From JAWKWH01 sp963669285 (lineage in GTDB: Bacteria > Pseudomonadota > Alphaproteobacteria > Rhizobiales > Rhizobiaceae), in assembly GCA_963669285.2 (NCBI GenBank), contig CAXXSI010000023.1, positions 1 to 64,000 on the forward strand: DNA of 64,000 bases, in the 5' to 3' direction. Shown one piece after another: positions 52,311 through 61,869 of this stretch. The notes beneath the pieces were generated by a model, which made no database searches, was not told the DNA's origin, and saw only the letters and a program-made list of their open reading frames with translations. The translations under genes and the position numbers were made by a program. Each line of letters begins with the position of its first letter. The first letter of the stretch is position 1.

Positions 52311-54106
52311 GGATATCCTCTTGTTAGATTGGTCAGGCCGACAGGGGCGGCCGCTGCTTCGGCAAGGCTTTCGGCCCCGCCAATGACCGTTTCGCTCAGT
52401 GCAGACGTCTCGGCGACGAGGTTTTCAGCCATGAAACGGCTAAGCGCAATGCGCTCGGGCTGTGTGGAGGCGACCGCACCACGGGCAACAAAGCAGCCAC
52501 CGGCAGCCAGCGAGATCAAACGAAGATAGGGTGTCGCCCCGGCCAGCGCGCTTTCGGTGCGGCCGTCGGCCAGCGCGGTCATGATGAAGCCGGTGGCGCG
52601 CTCAAGCGCGAAAACCGCTTCGTCCAACCGTTCGGCTGTCGCGCCAATTCCAGGAAGGTTCGAGCCGCGAACCGCTTCGATATCGGACTTCAACTCACCG
52701 ATGAAGGCCCCGATGTGATCACCGCCTTCCATCGGCAATTTGCGCATCACCAGATCTATGGCCTGGATACCGTTGGTGCCCTCGTAAATCGGAGCAATAC
52801 GCGCATCCCGCAGAAGGGCGGCGGCCCCGGTTTCTTCGATATAACCCATGCCGCCATGCACCTGCAGTCCGATGGAGGCAACCTCGACCCCGACATCCGT
52901 CGAGAAGGCCTTGGCCAGCGGCGTCAGCAAATCGGCGCGCTGTTGCCAGAATGCGGATCTTTCGGCATCAGCCCTGACCATGTCGAGCGCGTGGGCGCAG
53001 CTATAGGCAATTGCGCGGGCCGACTGCGTCAGCGCCTTCATCGTGAGCAAATTCCGTTTGACGTCGGCATGCAGCACGATCGGCGCCATGCCTTCGCCGT
53101 CATGGTCCGCCGCCCTGCCCTGTCGCCTTTCCTGGGCATAGGCGAGCGCTTTTTGATAGGCGGCCTCGGCAACGGCCACACCCTGCATGCCGACGGCAAG
53201 CCGGGCGTTGTTCATCATCGTGAACATGCAAGCAAGACCGCGGTTTTCCTCACCGATGAGAAAACCCACCGCACCGGCTTTGTCGCCGAATTTGCCATCA
53301 CCGAAAATCATGGTGCAGGTCGGTGACGCGTGAATGCCGAGCTTGTGCTCCATGCTGTGGCAAAACACGTCGTTGCGCGCAGCAGGCTTCCCTTCGTCAT
53401 CGGGCAAGATTTTCGGCACCAGGAACAGCGACAGTCCCCGTGTACCGGGTGGTGCGTCGGGCAGTCGCGCCAAGACCAGATGGACAATATTGTCGGTCAG
53501 ATCGTGCTCGCCATAGGTGATGAATATTTTCTGACCATAAATCCTGTAACTGCCGTCGCCAACCGGTTCGGCCTTTGCCTTCAATGCATTGAGGTCGGAA
53601 CCCGCCTGCGGCTCGGTCAGGTTCATGGTTCCCATCCATTCACCCGACACCAGCTTTTCCAGGTAGGTCGCCTTCAATTCATCGGAACCATGTTTTTCGA
53701 TCGCTTCGACCGCTCCCATGGTCAGTGTCGGGCCGATGCCGAACGCCATGGCACCGGAGTTCCACATTTCGAGCGCGGCAACCGCCATCATCTGTGGCAG
53801 ATCCTGGCCACCAAAAGCCTCGGGCCCCCGACAGCGCGTTCCAACCCGCCCTCGGTCCACTGCCGGTACAGGTCTTTCCAACCGGGTGGCATGGTCACTT
53901 CGCCGTCGGCCAGTATCGCGCCATGCTTGTGCTCCGGCCTCGCGCAAAGGTGCGATTTCCTCTGTCGCGAAACGACCGGCTTCTTCCAGAACCGCCTCGA
54001 CGAGATCTTCGGACAGATCACCAAAACGCCCCTCGCCTATCTCGGTCGACAGGCCGGCAATATGGTTGAGTGTGTGCGAAATGTCTGCGACTGGCGCACT
54101 ATACAT
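52307..54106 (-). CDS. Acyl-CoA dehydrogenase; short internal segment scrambled by three insertions
   Basis: FAD-dependent first step of fatty-acid or acyl-CoA oxidation; 599 codons of the large three-domain type with a C-terminal extension. NLTEPQAGSDLNALKAKAEP and FITYGEHDLTDNIVHLVLAR form the FAD/substrate region, and the catalytic-base region is IYEGTNGIQAIDL. Residues about 59-92 are unlike the family: three extra bases (near 53931, 53843 and 53827) put this piece in other frames, where HGAILADGEVTMPPGWKDL can be read. Because they sum to three, the frame stays open. It is coupled to the hydratase gene. Confidence 0.9.
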   Translation of the reverse strand: MYSAPVADISHTLNHIAGLSTEIGEGRFGDLSEDLVEAVLEEAGRFATEEIAPLREAGAQAWRDTGRRRSDHATRLERPVPAVDRGRVGTRCRGPEAFGGQDLPQMMAVAALEMWNSGAMAFGIGPTLTMGAVEAIEKHGSDELKATYLEKLVSGEWMGTMNLTEPQAGSDLNALKAKAEPVGDGSYRIYGQKIFITYGEHDLTDNIVHLVLARLPDAPPGTRGLSLFLVPKILPDDEGKPAARNDVFCHSMEHKLGIHASPTCTMIFGDGKFGDKAGAVGFLIGEENRGLACMFTMMNNARLAVGMQGVAVAEAAYQKALAYAQERRQGRAADHDGEGMAPIVLHADVKRNLLTMKALTQSARAIAYSCAHALDMVRADAERSAFWQQRADLLTPLAKAFSTDVGVEVASIGLQVHGGMGYIEETGAAALLRDARIAPIYEGTNGIQAIDLVMRKLPMEGGDHIGAFIGELKSDIEAVRGSNLPGIGATAERLDEAVFALERATGFIMTALADGRTESALAGATPYLRLISLAAGGCFVARGAVASTQPERIALSRFMAENLVAETSALSETVIGGAESLAEAAAAPVGLTNLTRGYP

Positions 54107-54225
54107 CGGTGATCTCTCCGCAAATCTGTCTTTGTTTGACTGCCGGCCATGTTGGGCAACGCTGTCACGAAATGCGCAATGCGCAAATCGGTGAATATCA
54201 GCGAGCGTTCCCGCAATATCTTCCC

Positions 54226-54241
54226 TTGACGTAAAAGTAAA
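54226..54241. promoter_or_regulatory. LiuR-like (MerR-family) operator upstream of the acyl-CoA dehydrogenase operon
   Basis: TTGACGTAAAAGTAAA, 120 bp upstream of the acyl-CoA dehydrogenase start. It resembles the TTGACGT..ACGTMAA operators reported for LiuR-type MerR regulators of branched-chain and fatty-acid degradation, with one mismatch from a symmetrical site. The assignment is from memory of the consensus and the function of the operon. Confidence 0.4.
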
Positions 54242-54393
54242 TATTGATGCCGAATTCTCTTGCCGACGGCAGAAAGTGCCGTAATTTTGCGGGATTCCGG
54301 CGATAACGCTCCGTTAAGCATGGGCGGGGACAATTCGGATCGGCAAACAATGGGTTGTGCCGGTATCAGTTCGAGTGAAGCGTTGTGCGTTCC

Positions 54394-55359
54394 ATGTTCA
54401 AAATATCCCTGCCAATCCTGCTGTCGATACTGCTCGCGGTTTCATCTGCGTCATATGCCGGTCAGTCCGCTGCCGGTTCGGAATTCTCCAAGCCGTGGCT
54501 CGACAAACCCGTGCATTGGTCATCGACGGCCTATGAGTACAATCCCCTCGATTGGGGCAAACTGGCCGAGAACAAACGGATAATCGGGTTCATCAACAAG
54601 GGTTCGGACGGATTGCCGCCCGCCTACCGGTGCCGTGGCGATGCGACCGAACACAGGCTGTGCAAGGCCCTGTGGAAGCGCTATTCGGTCGCCCGCGAAT
54701 TGTTTCACACCCGCCAAGACCATCGCCAAATCACTCGGTCTGGAATGGGGCGCCTACCATGTCGCGCGTCCAGGCAATCCGATCGACCAGGCCAACCATT
54801 TTCTCGATTTCGCCGAACCGGAAAGCGATGACCTGATGGCGCTGGACCTGGAAGGCTTGGACACCGAACAATGGATGTCGCTTCAGGACGCAGAGATCTT
54901 CGTTCGCCACATCAAGTATCGCACCGGGCGCTATCCGATCCTCTACGCCAATGATGTGACGGCGCAGTATATCGCCGCGAATAAAGACCGTTACCGGCTG
55001 CTGTCGCGATTGCCGCTATGGTATGCCCGATACAGACCGGAAATCGGCAGGTATTTCCCCAAAGGACACTGGCAACGCTATGCCCTCTGGCAGTTTTCCC
55101 CGCATCGGCCAACTGCAATAAACGGCGTTGTCCGTACCGCATTGCCGGGGCGCAAAATGATATCGACGTCAATGTCGCGCCGATGGATCCTGAAACGCTT
55201 CGCAAATACTGGCCGTTCGGTTCGTTGATCAGCCCGGCTGCCACGTTACTTTCCGAAGTACCGGTGCCGGTCGACCGCAAAACCGGCTTGTCGGGAAAGG
55301 CCAAACTGCGCATGGCCCGTGTTGCGCATAACTGGCTGAGTGTCCGATCATACGGTTGA
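54394..55359 (+). CDS. Glycoside hydrolase family 25 lysozyme-like protein; frame broken twice
   Basis: Exported muramidase-type protein with signal peptide ending near SASYAG. The GH25 core is spread over three frames: INKGSDGLPPAYRCRGD in the first, LEWGAYHVARPGNPIDQAN, ALDLEGLD (catalytic DxE) and YRTGRYPILYAND in the second, and IAGAQNDIDVNVAPMD, the typical substrate-side end, in the third. An extra base near 54714 and a missing base near 55099 explain this; they cancel, and the span is a multiple of three. Corrected length is 321 residues. The start at 54394 (ATG) or 54385 (GTG) is open. Confidence 0.83.
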
Positions 55360-55540
55360 TAAAAGCGCGCTGCACCTGGGAACGGCCGAGTATTTCGCCT
55401 TTTTAAAAGATGCCGCCCGTTCCTATCAGCAGGCTGGCGGGTTCCGTGTCCAGGCCAGCACCGATCTTACCGTTACCAAGTTCGACCGGCTCGGCGAAGC
55501 GGAGTTTGCCCAAGCCCGGCAGGCCGTTGCCGAGAACTGA
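55340..55540 (+). CDS. Hypothetical small protein, 66 residues
   Basis: An open frame starting at a GTG inside the end of the GH25 gene: SALHLGTAEYFAFLKDAAR, GGFRVQASTDL and FDRLGEAEFAQARQAVAEN. The composition looks like real protein, helical, charged and without a signal peptide. There is no good ribosome site, and the neighbouring gene has frame errors, so the true start may lie elsewhere. No family recognised. Confidence 0.4.
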   Translation: MSDHTVDKSALHLGTAEYFAFLKDAARSYQQAGGFRVQASTDLTVTKFDRLGEAEFAQARQAVAEN

Positions 55541-55569
55541 GCTAAGCCAATAGCACGCGGTACGCGCAA

Positions 55570-56865
55570 TTATTGCGATCCGTCGCCTTCGGTGCGCTCG
55601 ATTTCGCGCCAGGCGATATCACGCCTGAAAAACCCGCCCGGCCAATCGATCCTGGCGACCGCGTCGTAGACCAGGGCATGCGCGGCAGTGATTGTCGCCG
55701 CCATCGCCGTCACAATGAGCACCCGTCCGCCGGCTGCAACCAGAGCGCCGTCGCTGTAGGCCGTTCCTGCATGGAAAATCTCGACATTTTCGGCTTGGGC
55801 AGCATCCGTCAACCCGTTGATTGCAGTACCTTTAACCGGTGAGGCGGGATATCCGTCAGCCGCCATGACGACGGTGATGGCGCTTTGATCGAGCCAATCG
55901 ACTTCCAGACCGCCAAGATCCCCATCGGCTGCCGCGTGCAAAAGAGGTAGCACATCGCTCTTCAAACGTAACATCAGTACCTGACATTCCGGGTCCGCCA
56001 AAGCGCACATTATACTCGATCAGCTTCGGCCCGTCGGCGGTCAGCATGAGACCTGCATAGAGCACACCTCGAAACGGCGTTCCCGCTTCGTCTTCATGCC
56101 GCGCATGGTCGGCTCGATGATCTCGCCCATCACACGTGCGATCATCGCCTCATCCATGATGCTGGCAGGCGAATAGGCCCCCATTCCGCCGGTGTTCGGC
56201 CCGGTATCGCCCTCGCCGACCCGCTTGTGATCCTGGGCCGTGCCGAACGGCAGCGCCACGGTACCGTCACACAGGCAAAAAAAGCTCGCCTCCTCACCGG
56301 AAAGGAATTCTTCCGACGACGACTTCCGAACCCGCCTCGCCAAAGCCGCCTTCGAAACAGTCATCGATCGCGTCGCAGGCTTCCCCAAGGCTCATCGCCA
56401 CGGTCACGCCCTTTCCAGCCGCTAGGCCGTCCGCCTTGATCACGATCGGCGCGCCTTGGGATCGGGCATAGGCCTTGGCTTTGGGCGCATTGTTGAACCG
56501 CTGATAGGCCGCGGTCGGGATATTCATGCGGGCGCACAAATCCTTGGTGAATCCTTTCGAACCCTCCAAAGCCGCTGCCGCTCCTGACGGCCCAAATACC
56601 AATATGCCGGATCTGGCAAGCGAGTCAGCCAGACCATCCACCAAGGGCGCTTTCGGGGCCGACAACAACCAGATCAATGGAGTGGTCAGCGCAAAAGGCA
56701 ATGATGGAATCGTGGTCGGTTGCGTCGAGCGGAACACAGTCGGCGATTTCGGCGAATCCCCGGATTTCCCGGTGCGGTAAACAGTTTGGTCAGTTTGGGC
56801 GAGGACGCGATTTTCCAGGCCAGCGCATGCTCGCGTCCACCTGATCCGATCAACAGCACATTCAC
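55570..56865 (-). CDS. purD: Phosphoribosylamine-glycine ligase; frame broken five times
   Basis: Second step of purine synthesis, ATP-grasp enzyme. Starting at the GTG at 56865 (GGGAG upstream) the pieces are NVLLIGSGGREHALAW and TAPGNPGIR; APLVDGLADSLA, LFGPSG-type VFGPSGAAAALEGSKGF and IVIKADGLAAGKGV; EEFLSGEEASFF, GPNTGGMGAYSPA; GLMLTADGPKLIEYNVRFG; and DPECQVLMLRLKSD. The breaks are extra bases near 56751, 56652, 56313 and 55995 and a missing base near 56093. They sum to +3, so the span is a multiple of three. Corrected length is about 430 residues. purD is needed for purine synthesis, so sequence error is the best explanation. It is divergent from ubiA. Confidence 0.9.
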
Positions 56866-56995
56866 GACTCGCTCCCGCTTTTCTCCGCGATTGCGAACGG
56901 CCTATGGCGGTCGAAGCACCGGGTCAAGACCAAATGGATCGACGGCTCCGTCGCAGGCGCTTGACGTCCTTGTAAGAGCCTGTCACTCCCGGAAC

Positions 56996-57981
56996 ATGGA
57001 TGAGGTGCAAAACAAGAAAGTGCAGGGCCGTGTCGCCGATGCCCCGTCGGGGCACTGGGTCTATCGCGCGCTGCCAAGAAGCGCCTGGCCTTATGCCCAG
57101 TTGGCGCGCTGGGATCGGCCGATCGGCTGGTGGCTGCTTTTATGGCCGTGCTGGTGGTCGGCGGCGCTGGCTGCATCGGCGGATGCGAAGCCGGGTGTCC
57201 GCGATATTCGATGTTCTGCCGTCGCCCTGGCATCTAGCATTGTTTCTGATCGGCGCCGTGGCCATGCGGGGTGCGGGATGCACATATAACGACATCGTCG
57301 ACCGCGATATTGACGATCAGGTCGAACGCACACGGTCGCGTCCACTGCCGTCCGGAAAAGTCACCACAAGCCAGGCGGTCGCATTTGTTGTGATACAGGC
57401 GTTGATCGGATTCATCGTGCTGGTGCAGTTCAATGGATTTGCCATCGCCGTCGGCATCGCCTCGCTGGTGATCGTAGCGATCTACCCATTCATGAAACGA
57501 ATCACAAACTGGCCGCAAACTGGTTTTTGGGGTTTGCGTTTCCTGGGGTGCGCTGATGGGCTGGGCGGCTGCTTTCAGTAGCTTGTCCTGGACACCAGCC
57601 TATCTTTATGCCGGTTCGATCCTCTGGGTGATCGGCTACGACACGATCTACGCGCATCAGGATAAGGAAGACGATGCGCTTGTCGGTGTGCGTTCGACCG
57701 CCCGGCTGTTCGGCGACCGGACCAAGGTGTGGCTGATCGTCCTTTACGGCGGTGCTTTGCTGTTTTTCGTCTGTGCTTTCGCCTTTGCCCGCGTACCGAT
57801 GCCGGCACTGGCCGGACTGGTCGCGGCGGGCGCGCATATGGCCCGGCAGATCAGGACACTGGATATCGAGGATCCGGATCAATGCCTGCGACTTTTTCAG
57901 TCGAACAGCGTCGTCGGTTGGCTGATTTTCCTGGGCCTTCTCGGCGGCGGCGTCTGGGCTTCAATCAGCCCGAGCTTTTAG
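56996..57981 (+). CDS. ubiA: 4-hydroxybenzoate polyprenyltransferase; frame broken
   Basis: Membrane prenyltransferase of ubiquinone synthesis, about 327 residues. The correct path is PYAQLARWDRPIGWWLLLWP, then AVAMRGAGCTYNDIVDRDID (first Asp-rich motif) and RSRPLPSGKVTT, then, after the second break cluster, ALMGWAAAFSSLSWTPAYLY and GYDTIYAHQDKEDDALVGV (second Asp-rich motif). Extra bases near 57194, 57518 and 57526 and a missing base near 57540 explain the shifts; the span is 3n+2. Eight or nine helices are expected. It is divergent from purD and converges with the DUF6101 gene. Confidence 0.88.
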
Positions 57982-57987
57982 AGCTCA

Positions 57988-58553
57988 TCAGTTACGGGCG
58001 ATGATTTCCTCGCCGTCGACAACGAGCCTGAGGGCCAAGGTTGCCGACCTTGCGGCGAGCCAGAAAGCGCGGACGGCGCTTTGCGGTTGCCGATGACCTT
58101 CGGCGCTCCTGCGGCTGGTCCTGGCGAATCTGATCGGCCGATTCTTCCAGTGTGCGCGCAATGCCGTCGGCTTCGACCAGCAACATCGGCAAACGATAAG
58201 CCTCTGCCCAGGTGCGCCAGTCGGCGGCAATGTCATCGAGATCGTCGGCGACGAGCAACGGAACCGACAATGACGCATCATCGTGCAGCAGCTCCAGAGT
58301 GACCGTCACATCGCCGAACTCGTCTTCAATCGCCCTGGCGGCGACACCGCGGAACCACGTTGGCGGGCAGGATCATGGAGATCGGCAGACGGGAATTCGG
58401 CAGCGTGCGCTTGACGGCGACGCCGCGCTCGTCAATCGTGAATGTGACATCGCCGGCATCGTCACGCGATGCGTAACAGGCCACCTGCGGCAACCGAAGC
58501 GGATCCAGCCGCATGTTGCGGCCCGCCCAGACGGGCTTGAGCTGTGTGCTCAT
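57988..58553 (-). CDS. DUF6101 family protein; frame broken twice
   Basis: Cytoplasmic protein of about 187 residues. The N terminus NMRLDPLRLPQVACYASRDD and DERGVAVKRTLPNSRLPI match the alphaproteobacterial DUF6101 family as I know it. Extra bases near 58355 and 58039 break the frame; removing them yields NVFRGVAARAIEDEFGDV, then LLHDDASLSVPLLVADD, RRPRFLARRKVGN and the conserved end DGEEIIARN. Span is 3n+2. No function is known. It converges with ubiA. Confidence 0.75.
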
Positions 58554-58676
58554 CAATACTCTGCCTTCCTGCATTTAGATGCCGTGATACGGTCATCCGG
58601 CGGACCGGTTTCCGGTCTCGTTTTCGCAGGAGACACATAGCTTGGGCGCCTTACCACCCGGCTTACAAGTTGGGTT

Positions 58677-58718
58677 AAATAATTCCTGATGCAACCAATG
58701 GTTATCAGAACCTAACCC
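58677..58718 (-). terminator. Probable terminator after the FAD-linked oxidoreductase gene
   Basis: On the minus strand CTGAT and AACCA pair with TGGTT and ATCAG (a two-base GC bulge between them), followed by GAATTATTTAA. GGGTTA/TAACCC arms (58672-58677 and 58713-58718) extend the symmetry. It begins about 8 bp after the stop codon at 58726. The T-run is interrupted, so termination strength is uncertain. Confidence 0.4.
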
Positions 58719-58725
58719 GAACCGG

Positions 58726-60144
58726 TCAAATCAACTTGCCGGGATTCATGATCCCGGAAGGGTCGATGATCTGTTTGATCTGGCGCATGAGTTCGATCGC
58801 CACAGGCGGTTCGGTTGCCAGCAGTTCGTCGCGTTTGAGCTGTCCGATCCCGTGTTCGGCAGAGATCGAGCCGCCCAAAGCCCGAACGACTTCATGTACG
58901 GCATTGTTGACCTGCCGGTACCTGGCGGCAAAAGCTTTGCTGTCGCCGCCAACGGGTTCGGAAATATTGTAGTGCAGATTGCCGTCACCCATGTGGCCGA
59001 AACAGACAATGCGGGCCTCCGGCTCGATGTCGAGAACCGCCCGGCCGGCCGTTTCAATGAACGCGGGAATGGCGACGACGGGAACGGATATATCGTGCTT
59101 GATGGAAAAACCCTCCGGCTTCTGTGCCTCGGACATCGTGTCCCGCAGGTGCCAGATGGCCTGAAATTGCGCGATGCTGGAGGTCACTGCGGCATCGCGC
59201 ACCAATCCATCTTCGTAGGATTGCGCTAGTATTTCCTCGATCAGTTGCCTTGCGTGTTCGGACGAATTGCCGGACGAGATCTCCATCATCACATACCAGG
59301 GATGATCCGAGGCAAGCGGTCTGACCGCTTCGGGAACATGTTTCAGGGCGAAACCCACGATGACGTCGCTGATCAATTCGTAGGCGGTCAGACAAGGACC
59401 GGCCTGCTGGCTGGTACGGGCGAGCAATTCGAGTGCATCATCGGGTGACGACACGCCGATCCAGGCGATTTCGCGGCCCTTGGGCTTGGGAAACAGTTTC
59501 AGGGACTGCTGCCGTGATCACCCCCAGCGTTCCCTCGGCGCCGACAAACAGGTTTTTCCAGGTCGTAGCCGGTATTGTCCTTTTTCAGTTTCCGGAGATC
59601 CTCAAAGATTAGCCCGTTTGGAAGAATCACTTCGACACCGAGACACAGATCGCGGGCATTGCCGTAGGCGAGCACGCCGGTGCCGCCGGCATTGGAGGAC
59701 AGGTTTACCGCCAATCTGGCACGTGCCCTGGCTGCCGAGCGCCAAAGGAAACAGCCGATCCGCCTCATCGGCGGCATTTTGTATGTCGTGCAGGATTGTG
59801 CCGGCCTCTACGGTGATCGTGTTGGAGGCGGCATCGACTTCTCTTATGCGGTTCATCCGCTTGAGCGACATGACGATCTGCGTACCACTCGCATCGGGAA
59901 CGCCACCACCGACTAGCCCGGTATTGCCGCCCTGGGGCACGATCGCGGTGCCGGTCTCGGTAGCCAGCGCCATGATCCGTGAAACTTCGTCAGCTGAACC
60001 GGGCAACAACACCAATGACGAATGCCCCGGAAAAAGGCCGCGTCTTTCGGTAACATATGGTTCGATGTCCGACTGACCGGAAAGCGCATTGCGGGCGCCA
60101 ACGATGGTTGCAAATCGCCTGGCCAGATTAATGTCGAGGCTCAT
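58726..60144 (-). CDS. FAD-linked 2-hydroxyacid oxidoreductase (GlcD/D-lactate dehydrogenase type); frame broken three times
   Basis: Flavoenzyme of the FAD_binding_4 plus FAD-oxidase_C type, about 471 residues. The FAD site IVPQGGNTGLVGGGVPDASG is in the first part, NLSSNAGGTGVLAYGNARDL in the second and CFGHMGDGNLHYN with SAEHGIGQLKR in the third. Extra bases near 59704, 59558 and 59503 separate these frames; corrected they join as GGNLSSNAGG and DLKNLFVGAEGTLGV. They sum to +3. The substrate may be glycolate, D-lactate or D-2-hydroxyglutarate. Its ATG overlaps the Sua5-type gene stop (ATGA). Confidence 0.87.
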
Positions 60145-61148
60145 TTAAGCGCCTTCCCCGTTGATTTATCCGTCTTACCGCGCGGCGCCGCGGCGCGCGA
60201 CAACCGGTCATTGATGGCGTCGCCCAGGCTGCCAAATGCGACCGGCTCGACCGCAATATTCCTGGCGCCGCATTTGTCCAGTTTGTGAAGATGCGAAAAC
60301 AGATTGGCGGCCGCTTCGCGCAAATCGCCCGTCTCGCTCAGGTTCAACACCATCACCGCGCTTTTTGCGCCGGCAGCTCTCTTGCCGCCAAAACGCCAGA
60401 AGCGCCTCGCCTGCCTCGACATGTCCCGCATCGAGGCGCAGACCGGCATGAGGTGCGTAGTGCGATGTCATCATGCCTGGTGCCTCAATCGCCGCACCGG
60501 CGGCCCCGACTCGAACCGCCCGTGGCCGCCTGGATATCTTCGACGGGAATGCCACCGGGCCGAAGAAGGATTATCCTGCCATCGGTCACTTTGACGATCG
60601 TCGACTCGACCCCGATCCGCGACGCTCCGCCGTCAACGATCAATGATACCTTTTCCCCCAGACCCGCCTCGACCGCCGCTGCAGTGGTGGCGCTTAGCCG
60701 TCCCGACGGATTGGCGCTTGGCGCGGCCAGCGGGCGCCCGAGTTCGGCCACGATGTCGCGGGCGATACCGACCGGCATGCGCACCGCGATGGTATCCAGC
60801 CCGGCCGTTACCAGTTCGCTGACCGCGCTTTGCCTTTGGCGCGGGAAGAACCATAGTGAGCGGTCCAGGCCAGAACCGGTCGGCAAGCCCTTCGGCCAAG
60901 TCATCAAAACAGGCAATGTTCCTTGCCATCGGCCGATCCCCAATGTGGGCAATCAGCGGATTGAACTGTGGGCGGTTCTTGGCCTCGAAGATCTTTGCCA
61001 CCGCCAGGCCATTGGTGGCGTCGGCGGCAAGACCGTAGACCGTCTCGGTCGGAATCGCGACCAGTTCGCCGCGGGCCAGCAACGCCACCGCTTCTGCCAA
61101 CGCCTCATCGGCGGGTACAATTCGTGCCAATTCGCGGTGCTCCACCAT
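60141..61148 (-). CDS. Threonylcarbamoyl-AMP synthase (Sua5/YrdC type); frame broken three times
   Basis: Makes threonylcarbamoyl adenylate for the t6A tRNA modification. The YrdC core starts ELVAIPTETVYGLAADATNG, followed by AKNRPQFNPLIAHI and WPGPLTMVLP, then GLDTIAVRMPVGIARD, PLAAPSANPSGRLS and GGASRIGVESTIV in the next frame. The third and fourth frames hold APGMMTSHYAPH, the Sua5 linker and C-terminal domain, and NLFSHLHKLD. Extra bases near 60836, 60525 and 60407 account for all shifts and sum to +3. Corrected length is about 334 residues, the long Sua5 form. It is coupled to the FAD gene by an ATGA overlap. Confidence 0.88.
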
Positions 61149-61200
61149 GTTCGAACGACCGGTTCCCTATCGGCGAAGCCCCACAGCGCAAGGCTTTTGG

Positions 61201-61241
61201 CTATTTCAGTAAAATTGCAACTATTTCCGAAATCGGATTTC
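61201..61241. promoter_or_regulatory. Repeated CTATTTC and 13-bp palindrome in the divergent 61.2-kb promoter region
   Basis: CTATTTC occurs at 61201 and 61221, 20 bp apart, and GAAATC-G-GATTTC (61229-61241) is a perfect 13-bp palindrome. They lie between the divergent Sua5-type gene and the small secreted protein gene. An operator is possible; the elements are short enough to arise by chance. Confidence 0.25.
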
Positions 61242-61290
61242 AACAGTGAAGCGCTATGGTGCCGGCTTCAATTCCGGGGAGTGTCGGAGA

Positions 61291-61731
61291 ATGAATAAGA
61301 AAATCAAAGTTTTGAGCATGGCGGCAAGCATGTTGGCCGGCAGTGCAATGGCAGTCGAGTTGAAGCCGATTTCGGATTCGGTCTTTAGTGCCGATGGATT
61401 GCCCGAAGACGGATACACATCTGCTTCGATTGTGGCATACGGCGAACCACCGGCACCTGAGCCGGAGAAAGAGCGCCGGTTTGAAGTCGGATTTGTTCCC
61501 ACTGTACCTGCTGCGCCCAATGCCGAACAGGAAGAAGCCAAGGCCGATACGGCAATGCCGGAAGGCATGGAAGAGCCGATGAAGGCGGATGCCGGTGAGG
61601 ACGGGCAGAAGCAGGCCAGTGCCGCGGACGAAATGAAGGGTTCCGTCAGCGACGAGAAGACTTCTGCCGTTACAGAAGGTGGCGTAACTAAAGAAAGCGA
61701 CGCCGAAAACATGGGACTGCGCCTCGAGTAA
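61291..61731 (+). CDS. Small secreted acidic protein, hypothetical
   Basis: A 146-residue exported protein. The ATG at 61291 follows GGAGA and gives a clean signal peptide (NKKIKVLSMAASMLAGSAMA); an upstream in-frame start is weaker. The mature part is highly acidic, rich in Glu, Ala, Met and Lys (EPPAPEPEKE, EEAKADTAMPEGMEEP, KADAGEDGQ), probably unstructured, with no cysteine and no recognised domain. It ends in MGLRLE. A good terminator follows, so it is probably monocistronic. Confidence 0.7.
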   Translation: MNKKIKVLSMAASMLAGSAMAVELKPISDSVFSADGLPEDGYTSASIVAYGEPPAPEPEKERRFEVGFVPTVPAAPNAEQEEAKADTAMPEGMEEPMKADAGEDGQKQASAADEMKGSVSDEKTSAVTEGGVTKESDAENMGLRLE

Positions 61732-61757
61732 GTTTGCATGCCAGAAGCGAATTTGAG

Positions 61758-61789
61758 CGGGCGGGCCATCTGGTCCGCCCGTTTCGTTT
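61758..61789 (+). terminator. Rho-independent terminator after the small acidic protein gene
   Basis: CGGGCGG / CCGCCCG, 7 bp, extended inward by G-U and CCA/TGG pairing around a small loop, then TTTCGTTT. It lies 27 bp after the stop at 61731. Confidence 0.75.
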
Positions 61790-61869
61790 GGCGAAGATGT
61801 TGTGTGCCAGTTCATCGCACCTATGGTCCGGTCAGCCTCTCTGATACACTGACGGGAAGGATCGCGCCA

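Noticed and set aside
54172..54185. Tandem ATGCGCA repeat upstream of the acyl-CoA dehydrogenase gene
   Set aside because: Only two 7-bp copies in a region with base errors; too little to claim a site.
55570..56865. purD as a true pseudogene
   Set aside because: All five breaks are single bases, the corrected frame is complete to the usual length, and neighbouring genes of unrelated function show the same damage. Sequence error is simpler.
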